Of a stretch of 64,000 nt of DNA, positions 42,799-55,720 are shown piece by piece. Every line of letters begins with the position of its first letter. Within the stretch, counting starts at the first letter, position 1. The translations under genes and the position numbers were made by a program. This stretch comes from Panaeolus papilionaceus (lineage: Eukaryota > Basidiomycota > Agaricomycetes > Agaricales). The notes beneath the pieces were generated by a model. The model did not search any database. It saw only the letters and a list, made by a program, of their open reading frames with translations, and was not told where the DNA came from. The DNA lies in NCBI GenBank assembly GCA_015501605.1, contig JADNRZ010000001.1, positions 2,232,001 to 2,296,000 on the forward strand. Reading direction: 5' to 3'.

Positions 42799-44386
42799 CT
42801 AAAGATATTCAACTGGTCCACGCTTTTCTGCGTAGACAGACCTGGGGCTATGCAGGTCAACACTGCTACTTGCCCTGTGTGCTTCGGAAGCTGGTGGGTC
42901 CGGCATGACGATTGTCTCCGGAGCGCCCACAGAGAACCCTTTGACCATCTTGGTCCCAAGGGAATCGAAGTCAAGACGAGAACCCATGCGGAAATTGTCA
43001 CATTTCCATATCCGCTGATAAATGTAAGAGTCGTTGAAAGGAAGGACGTAGGAAGTCCCTGGATCGTTGCTTATTGGGACCAAAGAGCGCATCCAGACCC
43101 GTAATTTGTGAGAGGCTCCTGCAGGGATGGCACTTGTTGGTACAGTGCTACATGGTAAGAATGCTGGTCAATATCTCATGATCTCGCAAATAGACCTGGG
43201 AAACGCACTAGATAAGGAATGTAACACCGCGCGGGTCTCCATCTAATCGTACCCTAAAATCGTCCAGTAGTGTGTCCCCTACACCATTTGCTTCGTAATC
43301 CACTGAGTAACGATATAGCTTGTTGCTTATGTGTTGCCATCTAACATAAGTCAAAATGTCAGTGTCTTTATCGAACTCAGCGACTCCCTTCTAAAATGAT
43401 CGTACTTCACAATGTAAGTCACCAGCGCCCTTCCTACATAGCCATGATATACTTGTTCATGAGAGTCCACCGTCTTTAACCTTGCGTAAGAAGCGTCGCC
43501 GATTGAATTAAAATCCGGATCCTTTGCCACCCATAAATCGTCGTCTCCAAAAATACGATGGTCCACACCATTCACACGAAGCCAGACCCGCAATGACCAT
43601 AGGCACCCAACAGGTAATGACTGTTTTCCAGGGAAAATACTAGGAAGGGATTGAAGGGCAGTCAGCAGTTGAAGATAATGGTTGGAGGCGGCACAGTGAA
43701 GAAGATGGCTCTCATGTTGGGGTGGTACAAAACAGTGCCGGAGGGGGGACTCACAAAACCACAAAATCTAACTCTCTTGGATCGCACTTCAACTTCCTTG
43801 TTTCTGGTGCACAAAGTGATCTCTCGATACCGTTCGCTTTGAAAGAGAGGCGGAAGGTGCATTTTCCATGTGTTGGTTTGCCAGACTCGGGTTCTACACT
43901 AAGGGCTCATAAAAGGTTCAGAGCATTGAAAACAATTTCGAACGAAAGAATTGTCACGTACGAGATCAGGAACTGAAGAGGTGTTCCATTGGCGAGTAGT
44001 TTGTAAGTGTACACATAACGTTCATGGCGTGGAAGGGGACGAGGCCTCCTCGAAACGCTGGTATCAGATCGTTCGAGCATTACGACTGGTTTAATTGAGT
44101 TTGGTGGTACCGGGGATACCCACTTTAAAGGTGAGACTATAGAACGAGAATGGTTGTCACTGAACCGGGAAGAGTACGTTGAAGTACCATTCGAATTGCT
44201 GAATGAGGTGACAGGCACGATAAGATGATGAGTTTCATTAGCACAGGAATGTTAGAATCCCACGAGTGTAGTAAAGATAATGAAAAAAAAAAAGACATAC
44301 CTTCTGCTTACGACTGCTTCATAATCAGGACAATCATCTTCAAAAGGAGGACGTCGACGTTTGTCGAGCTCAGATACAGAAGACAT
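42799..44386 (-). CDS. Conserved-looking orphan, multi-exon
   Basis: Starting MSSVSELDKRRRPPFEDD, I could follow one frame through about six introns. Its landmarks are VVSRSNSNGTSTY, LKWVSPVPPNSIKPVVMLER, HERYVYTYKLLANGTP, RVWQTNTWKMHLPPLFQ and CLWSLRVWLRVNGVDHRIFG. KGVAEFDKDTDILTYVRW, GVGDTLLDDFRVRLDGD, IPAGASHKLRVWMRSLVP and DSYIYQRIWKCDNFRMGS follow, ending KRGPVEYL. Alternating hydrophobic strands suggest a beta-sandwich with repeated R-VW-R strands (RVWLRVNG, RVWMRSLVP), perhaps two related halves. There is no signal peptide or membrane segment. I do not recognise the family. The consistent frame across every intron supports a genuine gene. Confidence 0.65.
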
Positions 44387-44972
44387 GGCAGAGATCATCA
44401 AGTCAGAAACCAAGGGATGTGACTAGTTCGCAGCTAAATCACAAGAAGCTATAGCCACCCACACTCCAATTCCTCATTCAGCTTCTTTTTTGTTGGCGCT
44501 GCGTGTCTGTGCCCTGATCATGATCAATGGACATCTCGTCCCGAAATGATACAGCCAATTAAAGCACAGCTTTCTCAATGTGTCGCGAATCAAATATTCT
44601 TAGCTCCTATCACCAACGCATTGCATTCCTTGGGTCTTGACGCGTAGCCTAGTGTTTCACTGGAGTAAGCAGACCCAACACCGAGCATTAAGCCATATGC
44701 CGCAGACTCGAAACATGGTGAATGACGCTTCACTGCGTAGATCCAGTTAAGATTCAACATAACATAGTTGCACTCAAGAAGCTGACACGAGTTATTAACA
44801 CCTCACTCCTTGACCCACGATACTTCTTCTGAATGTTTCTCGCTGAAGTCTGATGCATATCATAGTGGAAAGTGAGTGTTGTTCGCCAAAGTCGTGATGT
44901 GGTGATGTTTCCTTGGCAAGTCTACATTATTGGGTGCGTTGTATTTGTTGCATCTACTGAATGAATGTGTGT
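44387..44972. other. Intergenic, no gene recognised
   Basis: 586 bases upstream of the orphan and downstream of COX7A. Nothing identifiable. Confidence 0.5.
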
Positions 44973-45385
44973 CTACTCGGATTTGCCCTGAAAACACGTT
45001 ATAAGGACGATTGGCAAGTTTATTCAATAGTCTCAACACACACCTTGACCAATGTGACACCAGCATAGGTAGTTGAAAGTATGCCGGCGACGAAGAGAGC
45101 GCCATAGACACCTAAATTTGTATGTTGAAGCCACAACATTTGAAAGACACGCGCAGCACTAACCAAGGTAGAGACCTGAGCGAGGACCCCTAGTCATAAT
45201 GGGCTTGCTCGAGTTCTAAGTAATACTAAATTTCAAGTGATAACAACCCGTAAAATGACACCGCGCACCTGGTAGAGCTTTTGCTTCTCAAGGACGTTGT
45301 TGGGAACTGTACAAAGTCAGCCAATAAAATTTAAAAGAATTTAAATATAATACTGACGGTTGTAGAGAGGAGACAGAAGACCCAT
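44973..45385 (-). CDS. COX7A: Cytochrome c oxidase subunit VIIa-like protein
   Basis: A 66-residue protein in five small exons: MGLLSPLYNLPNN, then VLEKQKLYQ, NSSKPIMTRGPRSGLYLG, VYGALFVAGILSTTYAG and VTLVKGKSE. The pattern (EKQKLYQ, a basic loop with RGPRS, then one inner-membrane helix) is that of cytochrome oxidase subunit VIIa/Cox7. The first exon is 45358-45385 (28 nt). The last exon encodes only GKSE and stop. Without splicing no frame is longer than 30 relevant codons, so the gene is easily missed. The identification rests on motif pattern and size. Its start lies 130 bp from YAF9. Confidence 0.75.
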
Positions 45386-45515
45386 TGTGAATAAAGGATG
45401 GAGGTAAAAGTTGGAAGATGAGTGTTTGAATGAGCGAGCAAGTCGTTGTGTTTGGCGTTCGCGGGCAAAAGCGGAGTTTTCCATTCCGAAAGCCGAGACT
45501 CTGTTTAAAACCATC
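45386..45515. promoter_or_regulatory. 130-bp bidirectional promoter, COX7A and YAF9
   Basis: Start codons of the two genes face away from each other across 130 bases. The minus-strand frame of COX7A stays open well into this stretch, so an N-terminally extended form is conceivable. Confidence 0.5.
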
Positions 45516-46456
45516 ATGGCTGACCGCGTCCGCATAAGAGTGCGTCAAATAAATTTCATTTATTTTATCTTGAAATTCATTCTATCTTTAATACTCAGAA
45601 CTTGAGTATATACAGACCTATAATTTATGGCAATACTGCTTATATTCTGAGCGATAAAGATCGCGAAAAAAATGCCACAAATCTATCGTTAAAGGACCAC
45701 ACTCATCGTTGGACTGTCGCTGTCCGCAGTGCCGCCTCTGCTCCAGATTCAGACCAAGTAGGTGGCGCAGATGACTTGAGCCATTTTATAAGACGCGTAA
45801 CCTTCAAACTTCATGATACTTATCCAAATCCATCTCGAGGTAAAGTCTTTTCTTTTCCATAGCTCTGCAACAGTGACTTACCCTCCTTATGAAGTGATTG
45901 ACAAAGCACCCTTCGAAGTAACAGAGACAGGGTATGTAATCTTCCATTCAATCATCTCTCGTATTTACCCAGTTTTCATAGCTGGGGAGAATTTGAAGTG
46001 CAAATCCGCATTCAATTTGTGGCAGAAGCCGCAGAAAAGACAATGACCCTGTTTCACCACCTCAAGCTACACCCCTGGACAATAACAGGCGAAGCTGAAG
46101 TACCACCTCTCGATGTAGCAATAAAAGCTGGTCCTGTTCATTCATGGCAGTATGATGAAGTCGTCTTCAATGACCCATATTCCAATTTCCTCAACATGCT
46201 AACTCAACACCCTCCAACCCCTCTACCTGTCCACAAGCGGAAACCGATTCCTTTCCATTTGGCTAATCCCAAATCGTTAGAGGCCTCAAAGGGCGGGACG
46301 CCAGAGTTCAATCAGGCTATGGAAAAAGAAGAAGCTGCAAGATTGAATGACGCCCGAAAAGCTATCATTACCGAGAAAGATCGCTGGGAGGAAAAGGTGA
46401 GAGAGAAAGAAAGGGAGTTGGACAGACTGAAGAAGGAGCTCGAGGCAATCAAGTAA
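45516..46456 (+). CDS. YAF9: YEATS-domain protein YAF9 (SWR1 and NuA4 subunit)
   Basis: Yaf9 reads acylated histone H3 and is shared by the SWR1 remodeller and NuA4 acetyltransferase. MADRVRIR joins across an intron to NLSIYRPIIYGNTAY. The YEATS core continues with HTHRWTVAVRSA, FIRRVTFKLHDTYPNPSR, VTYPPYEVIDKAPFEVTETG and WGEFEVQIRIQF, and LFHHLKLHPW closes it. A C-terminal coiled coil (RWEEKVREKERELDRLKKEL) binds partners. The intron between PNPSR and TYPPYEV is only 34 nt (45840-45873), yet it is needed to keep the frame. The final exon ends TAA at 46456. It converges on ATR with a 106-bp gap. Confidence 0.94.
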
Positions 46457-46562
46457 TTTTTCCATCTGTCATGTTGTTTCTTCGACGGAATGTACTATTA
46501 TAATTTTTGTATATACACTATTAAAAATGCAAGTAACAAAAAGATTGCCTTTATGTCCTCGG

Positions 46563-49500
46563 TTAGTGCCAAGGTGCCCAACCGGGATACATCCTCGACT
46601 GCCGGTTTGTCAGAAATAATGACACCTTCATGTTGGAATGGACTCACAAGGTTGGCAGGATTTGTCGCTTCGTGAATAAGCATCTGAACCATATTTCTGG
46701 TTGACACTTCCCGCTCATGTCTTTCCTTGCTAACAGAGTACATACCTCTCAACTTCCTATCTATGGGGCTGAGCGCGGCAAGAGCAAATTCTTTTAGATC
46801 TAGTTTCATGGGGCCCTTGGCCACGTTTAAGTTTGGGGCCGGAAGGTTTGCACGACGCGTTGGTTGTTGCCGATCCTAAGCAAAAGTTAAACTTAGTGTT
46901 GGTTGAGAGAAAGAGAGAGGAATGCTTACTTGTTTCCTTTTCATATCCTCCCATTCGACAAGTGGGTCGTGGACGAAAGCATCCAGAACGCTCATCAGAG
47001 AATCCCTGTTGCTTTTGAGAAGTTGCAAGGTAACTTCACAGGCTATTCGGAAGACACCCTCGACTCCCGTCACCCCAAGGCCGTCAATCACATTCTGGGT
47101 GAGTCGGAAAGGTACTTTCTCTGGGGTTTCGAGCGTTTTACCCTATAAAATGGTGAGTAAACACATCTCCAAGACGTGCGTACGAACTGGTCACCTTCTC
47201 GAATAGACAATTAAAATCGACGTGAATTGCATCACCGCTGACCGTGTCCATAAGAATGTTTTCCCCGTGACGGTCACCCAAACTGAGAAAACGGCCCAAC
47301 AATTAGTAAAAGCGCTCAAACAAACCACCGGTGTTTCCACACACCCTAAAATGAACCCCACCATCGACATGACTGCCGCTGTCCTACTGAAACATAACCT
47401 ACTAGCAAGCCACGCTGTTGGCTCGGGAAATGTTTCAAGGAACCATTCATGGAAAACGGGCTTGTAACTAGAAGTGGTTGAATGGGCTGTAAGACATGGT
47501 TTTGGAGGAGGCACTTACAGAGCAAGAACTTTCTCTTTGAAAAGCACCGCAGCGTCTTCGTCTTTTTCGGTGGCCTTGATTGCGGCGAAAATGTGACCAA
47601 GTTCGCTGGACTATGGATTCAACTTATCAGCGAATTGTCATTTTACCGTCAATTCCTACATACCCATATTTTCAGGTGCATAGCCTCATAATACTTCACG
47701 ATTATAGGTCGTAGAGGCTTTGTGTTGGGGACCCATTGAATAAACCCACATTCTTCGTTCAGTGCAACAACTCCGTATGTCCGTATGTCTGTCAAAGGTA
47801 ATGAAGTCATGAGTGTGCCAACCCAACATGAAGCCTGAATGCACATACGCAGCTGACGCCTTCGAGAGTCAGAGTTTCCCCTGAGTAGTTTGTTAATAAT
47901 GGCAAATAGGTCCATAAGTCGCGCGTCCTTTCTGAGATCGTCCTTGGGTTTGCCTAAAAATATGTATGTCTTTCCGTCACTGCCTTGAATAGTGATCTTC
48001 CTCGGCTTTGCTAAAGACTTCATGACCTCGATATCGTCATGGAACTCTGGTGCACGGAGCTTCATCAGGTTGTGATGAGGCTAGTTGTCAAGAAAAACAT
48101 ACCTGTGAACATGGGTAATTCGATGGGGAATGGCCGATGTTCTGATTCAGGTTGCACACTGTTTACAGGGGGCAAACTTGCTGTCATCGATTCTTGAAGC
48201 GGTATAATCAAGTCAGAATGACCAAGACGTTTCAACTTGGGGAATGTCTTGCTCATGTTGAGGTAAGTTTTTTCCCCTTCGATTTGATAGTCACACATCG
48301 ACAACAGTTCGTTCGTCATTGTAATCTGTGCATAGATAAGGCTAGCTAGGCCAGTTACTTTGGATGACTACATAATCACTGTTAATCAGGGTATATTTCT
48401 TGGACGGCGAAGTTTCGCACCTTGAGCTTTTGAAGAATGTCATTCCCTCGCCGTTGTCGCTGTGATTTTGTAGACTTGATCACTGACATGAAAAGCCAAA
48501 GAGCTTGTTTAGGATATGCTTGAATCACTGTCTTGATCAGATTCATCAAGTGACCATAGACTTCTGGATTTTCATGCCCGACCCGCGAGACAATTTGCGG
48601 GAAAGCGGTGTACCACTGGTAAAGGCCTCGAAACGAAGATTTTATATGAAACGGAGGTGAAAACGTACTTTATAAGCTGGAGCTTCTTTAATAGCCCTTG
48701 CTATGCTTTCAGTCATTTTCTTGAAGGAATCCTTTGCAACGATGTTTGCATCTTGCCCCGAGTCTAGCCAGATAGTGAGGAGTCGAGGCACAGTCTGATA
48801 AATGAATTTGGAGCCATGCATTATCGCTTTGGAAAATGCGCGGACGGTTTGATAATTCATTTTCAAGCCTCTGAAATTTAGTTAAGAAAGAATGAGTTTG
48901 GTCACAGTCTAGTAGTTTACTTGCCTCCCAGCTTGGTCTGTTGGCGAAAGGGACTTGAAGCAATCATCGTGGAAAGATCCCAGGTAATAGTGGGCGCCTT
49001 CCCACCTGGTGTAAACTATCAAAATACGGGACTGTATAAGACGATGCGGAACTCACGTTCTTTGCAGCATCGCAGCTTCCGTAAAGGTTGTGTATATGGT
49101 GCTGTTGTCAAACCGATCGCACTCTGTCATCCATCTAGCTCGAAGAACATGTACCTAGAACCGAATTAAAGAAGGACAACACTTCGAGAAAAAATAACAG
49201 ACCTTAGCTTTCATTCGATCACTTTCGGGGTCACATTCCCTGGTCATGTCAACCACGTTGCTCGTTAAACCCGACAGTTGGATCGAGTTTTCCAACTGGG
49301 TCAACGCGCGCAGTGTGTCGTCACTTGTCTCTTTGACCAATTTTGCGCTCTCCACGAATGAAAACGGCGCTTGACATCTCTGCGCCTGGAGCACAGCACT
49401 GTAGGCGGTTTGCCGTTGGCCAGACTTCCTAGCAATCTTGGAACTGGCCAACCAAGATTTCCCAATTTCTCGGTTCAAATCCAGCGCAGGGTGCGGGCTA

Positions 49501-52500
49501 GGTTGCAACAAAAACATATAAGATAGAAGAAGCTCCACAAGTGATTGCTAAAAGCTCACCAGAGGGCAAACGCTGTTCTTCGCATAGTTAGAAGTGGCTC
49601 CCGAGACCGAAATGTTGGCAGGGTCACGCTAAACCTTTTGGCTAGAGTCTTCGACAGGTCCAACAGCTGGCTGCGTCTTTCTTGCTCAACTGATTCCTGA
49701 GAGCCAAGAGGTAATGCAGACGTAGTGTTATGAATGGTTTCGAGGTCATATATCATATGAAGGTCAAGTAGAGCATCATAACATCGCCGGTAACCCCTAA
49801 TACCAGCCGCGGAAATGGGTGCACCAAGAATGGACCGTGCATGTGACAAGGACTGAGCAATGGACGTAGGGTCGCCTGAGCGCATTGAGAGTAAAACTTT
49901 GGCAATTGCGATCGATGGCGTTTGGTCAGGAACTCGTTCAACCAAGCGCTTTACATCATCCCAAGCTCCCACCATCCATGCGCCTTCGACCTGGAAACTT
50001 GACAGAGTATTTTCCCATTCAGGATGGCGGGTTAAAACACCTCGCACGTGTGTTCGCAGTGTGTCTGCTGAAGCATGAGACGGAGTGCAGATAGAAACAC
50101 GTAAAAACCGACCGTAGTGACCCAAATTCCTCAGGCATCGCAAAAGACCAATGTGATATTCAACGTTGTCAGGTGATTCTTGCAATCTCACCTCCCAGCA
50201 GCTTTGAGCGGAAGTCCAACGACCTGTACTTTCATGCTGCCGAATCTGATGTTCCAGGGAAGGAGAGATGATTTTAGTAGATATGCCCTCCATACCATCT
50301 GGTTCATCCAGATTGGCATATATTTCGTGAAGCCTTTCGTAGTAACCTGAAAGATCCCCTTGACCCGACCCACGTTGCTGGGTAGTTATGATCTGCTGCT
50401 CGAAGTTCATCAAAGACCGAGCGAATGCCTTGCACTGGAATGCCGCTTGAGCCATGAGGTTTTGGTCGATACTTGAAAGCACTGAATCGAGTCGAACGAG
50501 CTGCTCCTCGAGGTGGCAACCCACGTCAGGTCGTGTTCGCTTGTTATCAGGTTTCTTGACACTAATATCTTGTCGTACCATCCGAATCCATTTGTTGAGA
50601 TGATCCAAGAGCATGAAAACAGCCTTATTGGGTCACTGGTGTGATTTTCAGGGCATTAGTTGTGTTGAAATGGCTCACCTGCGCACTCAAAAGCTTTTTG
50701 TCTGGGGTTGAGGTGCTCTCGACATTCACTTGGTCCTCAAGTACGGTGACCATTTCTGTACGTATAGCCAGTGCATCATCTTCGGTGCCTGAGATTAGAA
50801 TATTCAAAACCATATGTGGCAATAAGTGGTGTGCCACCAATACATCCTTGTTCCGGATGGCAACGCGAAAGACACTAAAGAGTCGCTGAGCTGTTGGACC
50901 AGACACCTTTTTAATTAAATGGGAAGCCCATAATTGTATCCATTCACGATATGTCGATTGAGTGTGATATATAGGGTGTCGAGCATCAGGGAAATGGGCT
51001 TCGTTGATCGCGAATCGCCCTTCAAGCAGGGGAGTCACTGTTTCCAGGACGTGCTTGGGCAAAGCGTTCCATCGATGTCGAACTTTGATAGGTACAGGTG
51101 CCCCGCCTCCAGCCGCAACGAGAGCCGGCGTAAAGTGACAAAACTTTAACAACTCTTGGATGCTGTAGGCCAATTGGCTTTGATACCGTATGTCGCTGGT
51201 CGACCTGAAGGCGCTGACAAGGAGATCCTGGATAAGATGGATGGCAAAAATGGTCGTTTCGGAGTCGTCTGTGAAATTTCGCAGAACGACCATGCTTGTA
51301 TCCTTATGAGTGATCTGACATCGGTCTGGGTCGAGAGCTCCCAAGATACCCAAACATTCGAAAGCCAGAAGACGGAAAGTCTCTGTTCCGTCGCCATCAC
51401 GAGTGGATGCCGCAAATAGACATGCCAATAGCCTCCCCACTAATGGGCTGAAGAGGTCGTCCGTCGTCAATTGCCTGATATAGGTGCTGTGAGCCTGTAA
51501 GAAAGATTTTAGCTCTTTCAGAGCCTGCGTGGCGACGGTCAGGTTGTCCGTCGAACATTGACACAGGATACGATTGAATTCCTGTTCTGCGGTATATGGT
51601 CCACGTCGTGCTTGAAGGCTAGTTGCGAGATCGTCAAAGGCATTGATGGCGGAGAGATCTACGATGTCTGTCAAATATGGTGTTAGAGAGTCGCCTGTTT
51701 GATTGATAATGAAGTCCATGATCTGCATTGCGAGTTGTTTCGCAGGCTCTGGTAAATTACGCCAAATGGCCACAATCGTTGCACTTGTGGAACCAATATG
51801 ATTGCCTAGGTCGCCTGGACCCAACGTCACCAAAAAACGATACCAGGTTTGGAAGGTGACTTCCGCTAATTCTGGTATAGTCACCATAGTTTGGAAGGTG
51901 GCCATTATCTGATACCGTGTTCGGAGTTCGTTACATAGATCGCAGAAAGCTATCACCTACCTGGGGAGACACATTGCTTATGGGTGACCCGATTAAAGAG
52001 ATGAGGGCGCCTAAACTGCGCAAAATCCTTCGTTTGTGTTGCACCGTTTTTTTGCCTTGGATGTCTTGCAACATATCATTCATATTTGAAATCAGTCCGA
52101 GCATATAGTTCTTCAGGAAACTGCCGAGGTCAGAGGGTTTGGGTGTCCCCCTCTTTTGCAAAGGAAGCAACTTTTCGACTTTCTTCAATGCTTCCATTCC
52201 CTTGAAAGTGTGAGGATGAAACGATATAAAAGTTGAAAACGGTATACTGGGGACTAACCTGCCGAGCGACAGTTTCTTCCACGTCCCCCATGACTACGAC
52301 TAACTCAGCGAGCAACGGCACCAGGCAGGTTTTGAGAACACTCTGAATGTCGATTGTAGAAGATTTTGCTGCTGTCCTTACGACTTGAGTGACGAAGTTT
52401 AGGCCTTTGTTTGTTTGAGCCTGAGTTGGCAACAAAAATATATGTGCCAGGATCGAGTGAGGATGGACCAAGAACAAATTGGCCGGTGTTCTCTCTCGTC

Positions 52501-55193
52501 TCTCAGGAAGCAATGTCAGTATGGCGTCCAGGATCCTCTGTTCGCCATTGGCAAACAAATCAGGCAATATTCGATGAAAACTCGTCTCCACAAAGTTGCC
52601 TGGCGTCGTGTCCAAAAGGTTACACGTTTCTGTAATGATTTCTGGCTGCGAAAGCAACCTCTGGACTGCAAAGGGCGCAACTTGATCCATATAAGGAAGT
52701 ATTAGGGAGTAGGGAGTCTTCCCGTGGTATTTGGTCAGAGAATTTATCTACTCTTGACGGATGAGGACAGATTTAATAACGAATTATAGGTACGCACCTG
52801 AACATATGCACCCCCTTTTATGACAGGGTTTTTGCGACCGAATTGAGCAATCAGGATGCAGATAACTTGACACAAAACTTCTGAATTCTTTGTCCTACAA
52901 ACATGGGAGTATAGCATGTGCAGAAAGGTTGAACGGTCTCAACTCACCTGCCCATGGACCCGACAGTAATCAAAAGGGTTTCTCTGACCGTATCTGCAGA
53001 AGATTCCAGAAGCAGATACAAGCGATTGAAAACCTTGCTTATCAGCTGCGACTTTTCGCGGGAATTATATGTCTGATTTTGTATCAACGCCTTCAATGCT
53101 TGTCTACGGAATCGCATAATTGGCACATGTAAGCACCCTGGCAGACGAAAATCACACATACCCTGACGCAAGCCGAACGCTTCTATCTATATCCGCGAGC
53201 CCGTGCCAAAAAATATCCAGGTAATTCTGAACCTCGTCCTCCACTGAACAATGTTTACTGATAGCAGCAAGGACACGATAACTTGCTCGACGGACATTTG
53301 GAGTTATCTCTTCCTTTGATCCATTCAACAAGCCTTCTAGAATGACGATCCATGAGGGAAGTCGAATATTAACGTTCAGCACGCTTTGCTGTATACAAGT
53401 CGATCCATTGCAATGCGCGAGCAGGCAGGGCAACGTTATCAAATTGTCAAGGATCGCCAATCGGGAAGGACTGAATGGATTTGTAGGACCACTGCGGGGT
53501 GAGTTGGGATGGGTTACAGGAGACCACTGAGGGTGAAAACGTACCTGTGCAGTTTTACTTGGATCTCACTGACTGTTCTTTGAATGTATAGTGGAGTCGA
53601 CCAGGTATCATCAGCCTCATCATCCATCCACAATAGAGGCTCTGGAGAGATGAGTTCGCGAACAACACTCGCAACACAGTTCTTCCAAGCCAATGGTGAC
53701 ATAGGAAATTGTCCAACATCATTTGTCTGCAAGGGGCCATTTGAATTCGAGGTACGCTCTAGTTGTTTTAGTAATTCTGCTCTTTCTGTAGATTGCGGCA
53801 TTTCATTTAGCCGTTGGCGCAAGTAGTTGATAACCGAAGAGTCAGAGACTCCAACAGCGTAGGTAAGGTAACCCCGAAGCAAAGACTAGGTGTGGGTCAA
53901 TATCAATGTCTAATTTATCTATCGACGACATATCGTTACCTTCAAATTTTCTTCTCCCGGATTGTTGCAGCCATCTTCGAGCTTCGCAACGACTTCTTTG
54001 ACCAACGTTCTAGATGCTGGTACTGGGTTTCCCTCGATCAGTTCACGAAATGCCAAATCAACAATGTTCCATTCAAGCTTGACTTGAAAATTGAGGCGTA
54101 CATGAAGCATGCTTTCCACCATGCAGATCCATGCCTCCCTGTGTGCAGGAAACTTGCCAATTTGCGCTGTTGCGGTCAGGCTGGCAATCAAGGCTTGACA
54201 ACGCAATCTGATCGTCGTCGCGCCCCCTTCCGCCATGCAGTACGTAAGAAATCGGGAAGAGGTGTCGAGGGTCAGAGAGAGCAGGTCAGAGAGAAGCCAT
54301 TGGCATTTCAGGGGTGGGGAGATTGACCGAGCGACGATCTTTATAACAAGAGCTATGAAGCTGGGTATGAACTCTAAGTTTGCGATGATAATGTTCATGG
54401 GCGTGTCTTCAGTTTCCTAGATAATCAATAAATATTAGAACGGGACAGAAAAACATGGATACGTACCAAATCTGTAGGATCTTGGGGCTTGACTTCCACG
54501 ACGAGAGGGTTGCCAAAGGGGTAGAGGATAATGGAGGATGTCGAAGGGAACGTGCTACGCATGAGCTCTAGGTTATGTAAGTACAAGCACATACCGAAGG
54601 GTATGTATGAGCTCACCGTCGCAAACTGTTATCCATTGGCCTAGAACATCTCTAAAGATCTGCCAGCCGCATGTATCTTGTCCAGAGGGTACGACCGCAC
54701 TTGTAGTCATATCGCGTAAAACAGAAACGAGAATTTCTTCGGCCTTTTGTTTCAGGTGTAGTGGTGAAAGATCAGCCTCTCCAAGATCCTCATGTTCGTC
54801 AAGCCAGACACCGAGTGCTCGACAGAGATCCAGCAACCTTACAGAGATCTTGCGAATGAAGTCTTGGGAATTTGAGTAAATGCCGTCGACGCGTAAAAAG
54901 ACGCGTCTGACGACGTCCAGTGTGATGTCCGTCATCTCTACCTTTCCTTTGAGGGCGTTCCATGGTACAATTCCAGGAAGAGGGAATGTTGCTAGAAAAT
55001 GCTCTGCCAACCCGTTTACCACAGTAATCCATGAAGCAGCATCCGCTGCCGGTATTCTTCTACAAGAGTCGTCGAGATGTTGAGTGAGTAAAGAACGAAG
55101 AAATGTTTGAAATTCGGCAGGGGTGGCTTTTCCTGTGCCATTGCCAAATTCTGGCACTGGAAAGGCTGCAGGAGGTTGTTCTGTCATGGACAT
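46563..55193 (-). CDS. MEC1: ATR/MEC1-type checkpoint kinase (PI3-kinase-related)
   Basis: This giant Ser/Thr kinase senses single-stranded DNA at stalled forks and starts the DNA-damage checkpoint. The start MSMTEQPPAAFPVPEFGN opens a HEAT-repeat region of over 1000 residues. Near 51950-52200 lies the UME domain (MNDMLQDIQGKKTVQHKRR). The FAT region lies around 49500-50620 (IRQHESTGRWTSAQSCW). The kinase domain follows: KPRKITIQGSDGKTYIF, GKPKDDLRKDARLMD, EECGFIQWVPNT, GDRHGENILMD (catalytic Asp) and HVDFNCLFEK (metal-binding DFN). After that come NVIDGLGVTGVEGVFRI and an FATC end, MLIHEATNPANL then SRMYPGWAPWH. The UME domain and DFNCLFEKG-type loop favour ATR over ATM, TOR or TRRAP. Many introns; the last, 46599-46647, splits off the 36-nt final exon. 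Confidence 0.94.
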
Positions 55194-55720
55194 CGCTCAA
55201 CTTGTGTCAAATATTGTAGCATAGACGCAGGTTCTTGATAATATTGATGAGGTGTTCGAGATTAAGCGGAGTAAACAAATGAGTTGAAAGATGTCAGAAC
55301 TGGAATTGACCAAAGACGAAAATGTGGTCTAAAGCAGCCAGTGCTTAGGTCCATACAATGCGTACAGTGAACCAAAATTAAGGTGATAATGTCACGTGTT
55401 GCCGGCAGCCCTCAACATCCAAGATTGTCACTCAGACTCCAGAGTCCAGACTGAGATTGAAAACCATTGTTTCTACGTTGAATATGTACGTGCATAGCTA
55501 GTCGAACATAAATTTCAGTCCTAATGCTGTTCACTTCAATTTTAATTTGGCTCAGAATCAGAATTTGGCGTCACGAGCTTCCAACACACAGGAGTTGTTT
55601 TATGCAGATAGGATAGGACTTCAGTCCAGGAATCCAGCAAATCAGCCCGATTCAATGAAGCATCAAGAGATACATAAAAGATTTCATTAAGGGTGTCATA
55701 AAATCAAAAAGAAAAAGGTT
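55194..55720. promoter_or_regulatory. ATR promoter region and NOP14 3' flank
   Basis: 527 bases. An E-box CACGTG lies at 55393-55398, about 200 bases upstream of the ATR start on its strand. In fungi such boxes bind bHLH factors; occupancy is not shown. Confidence 0.4.
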
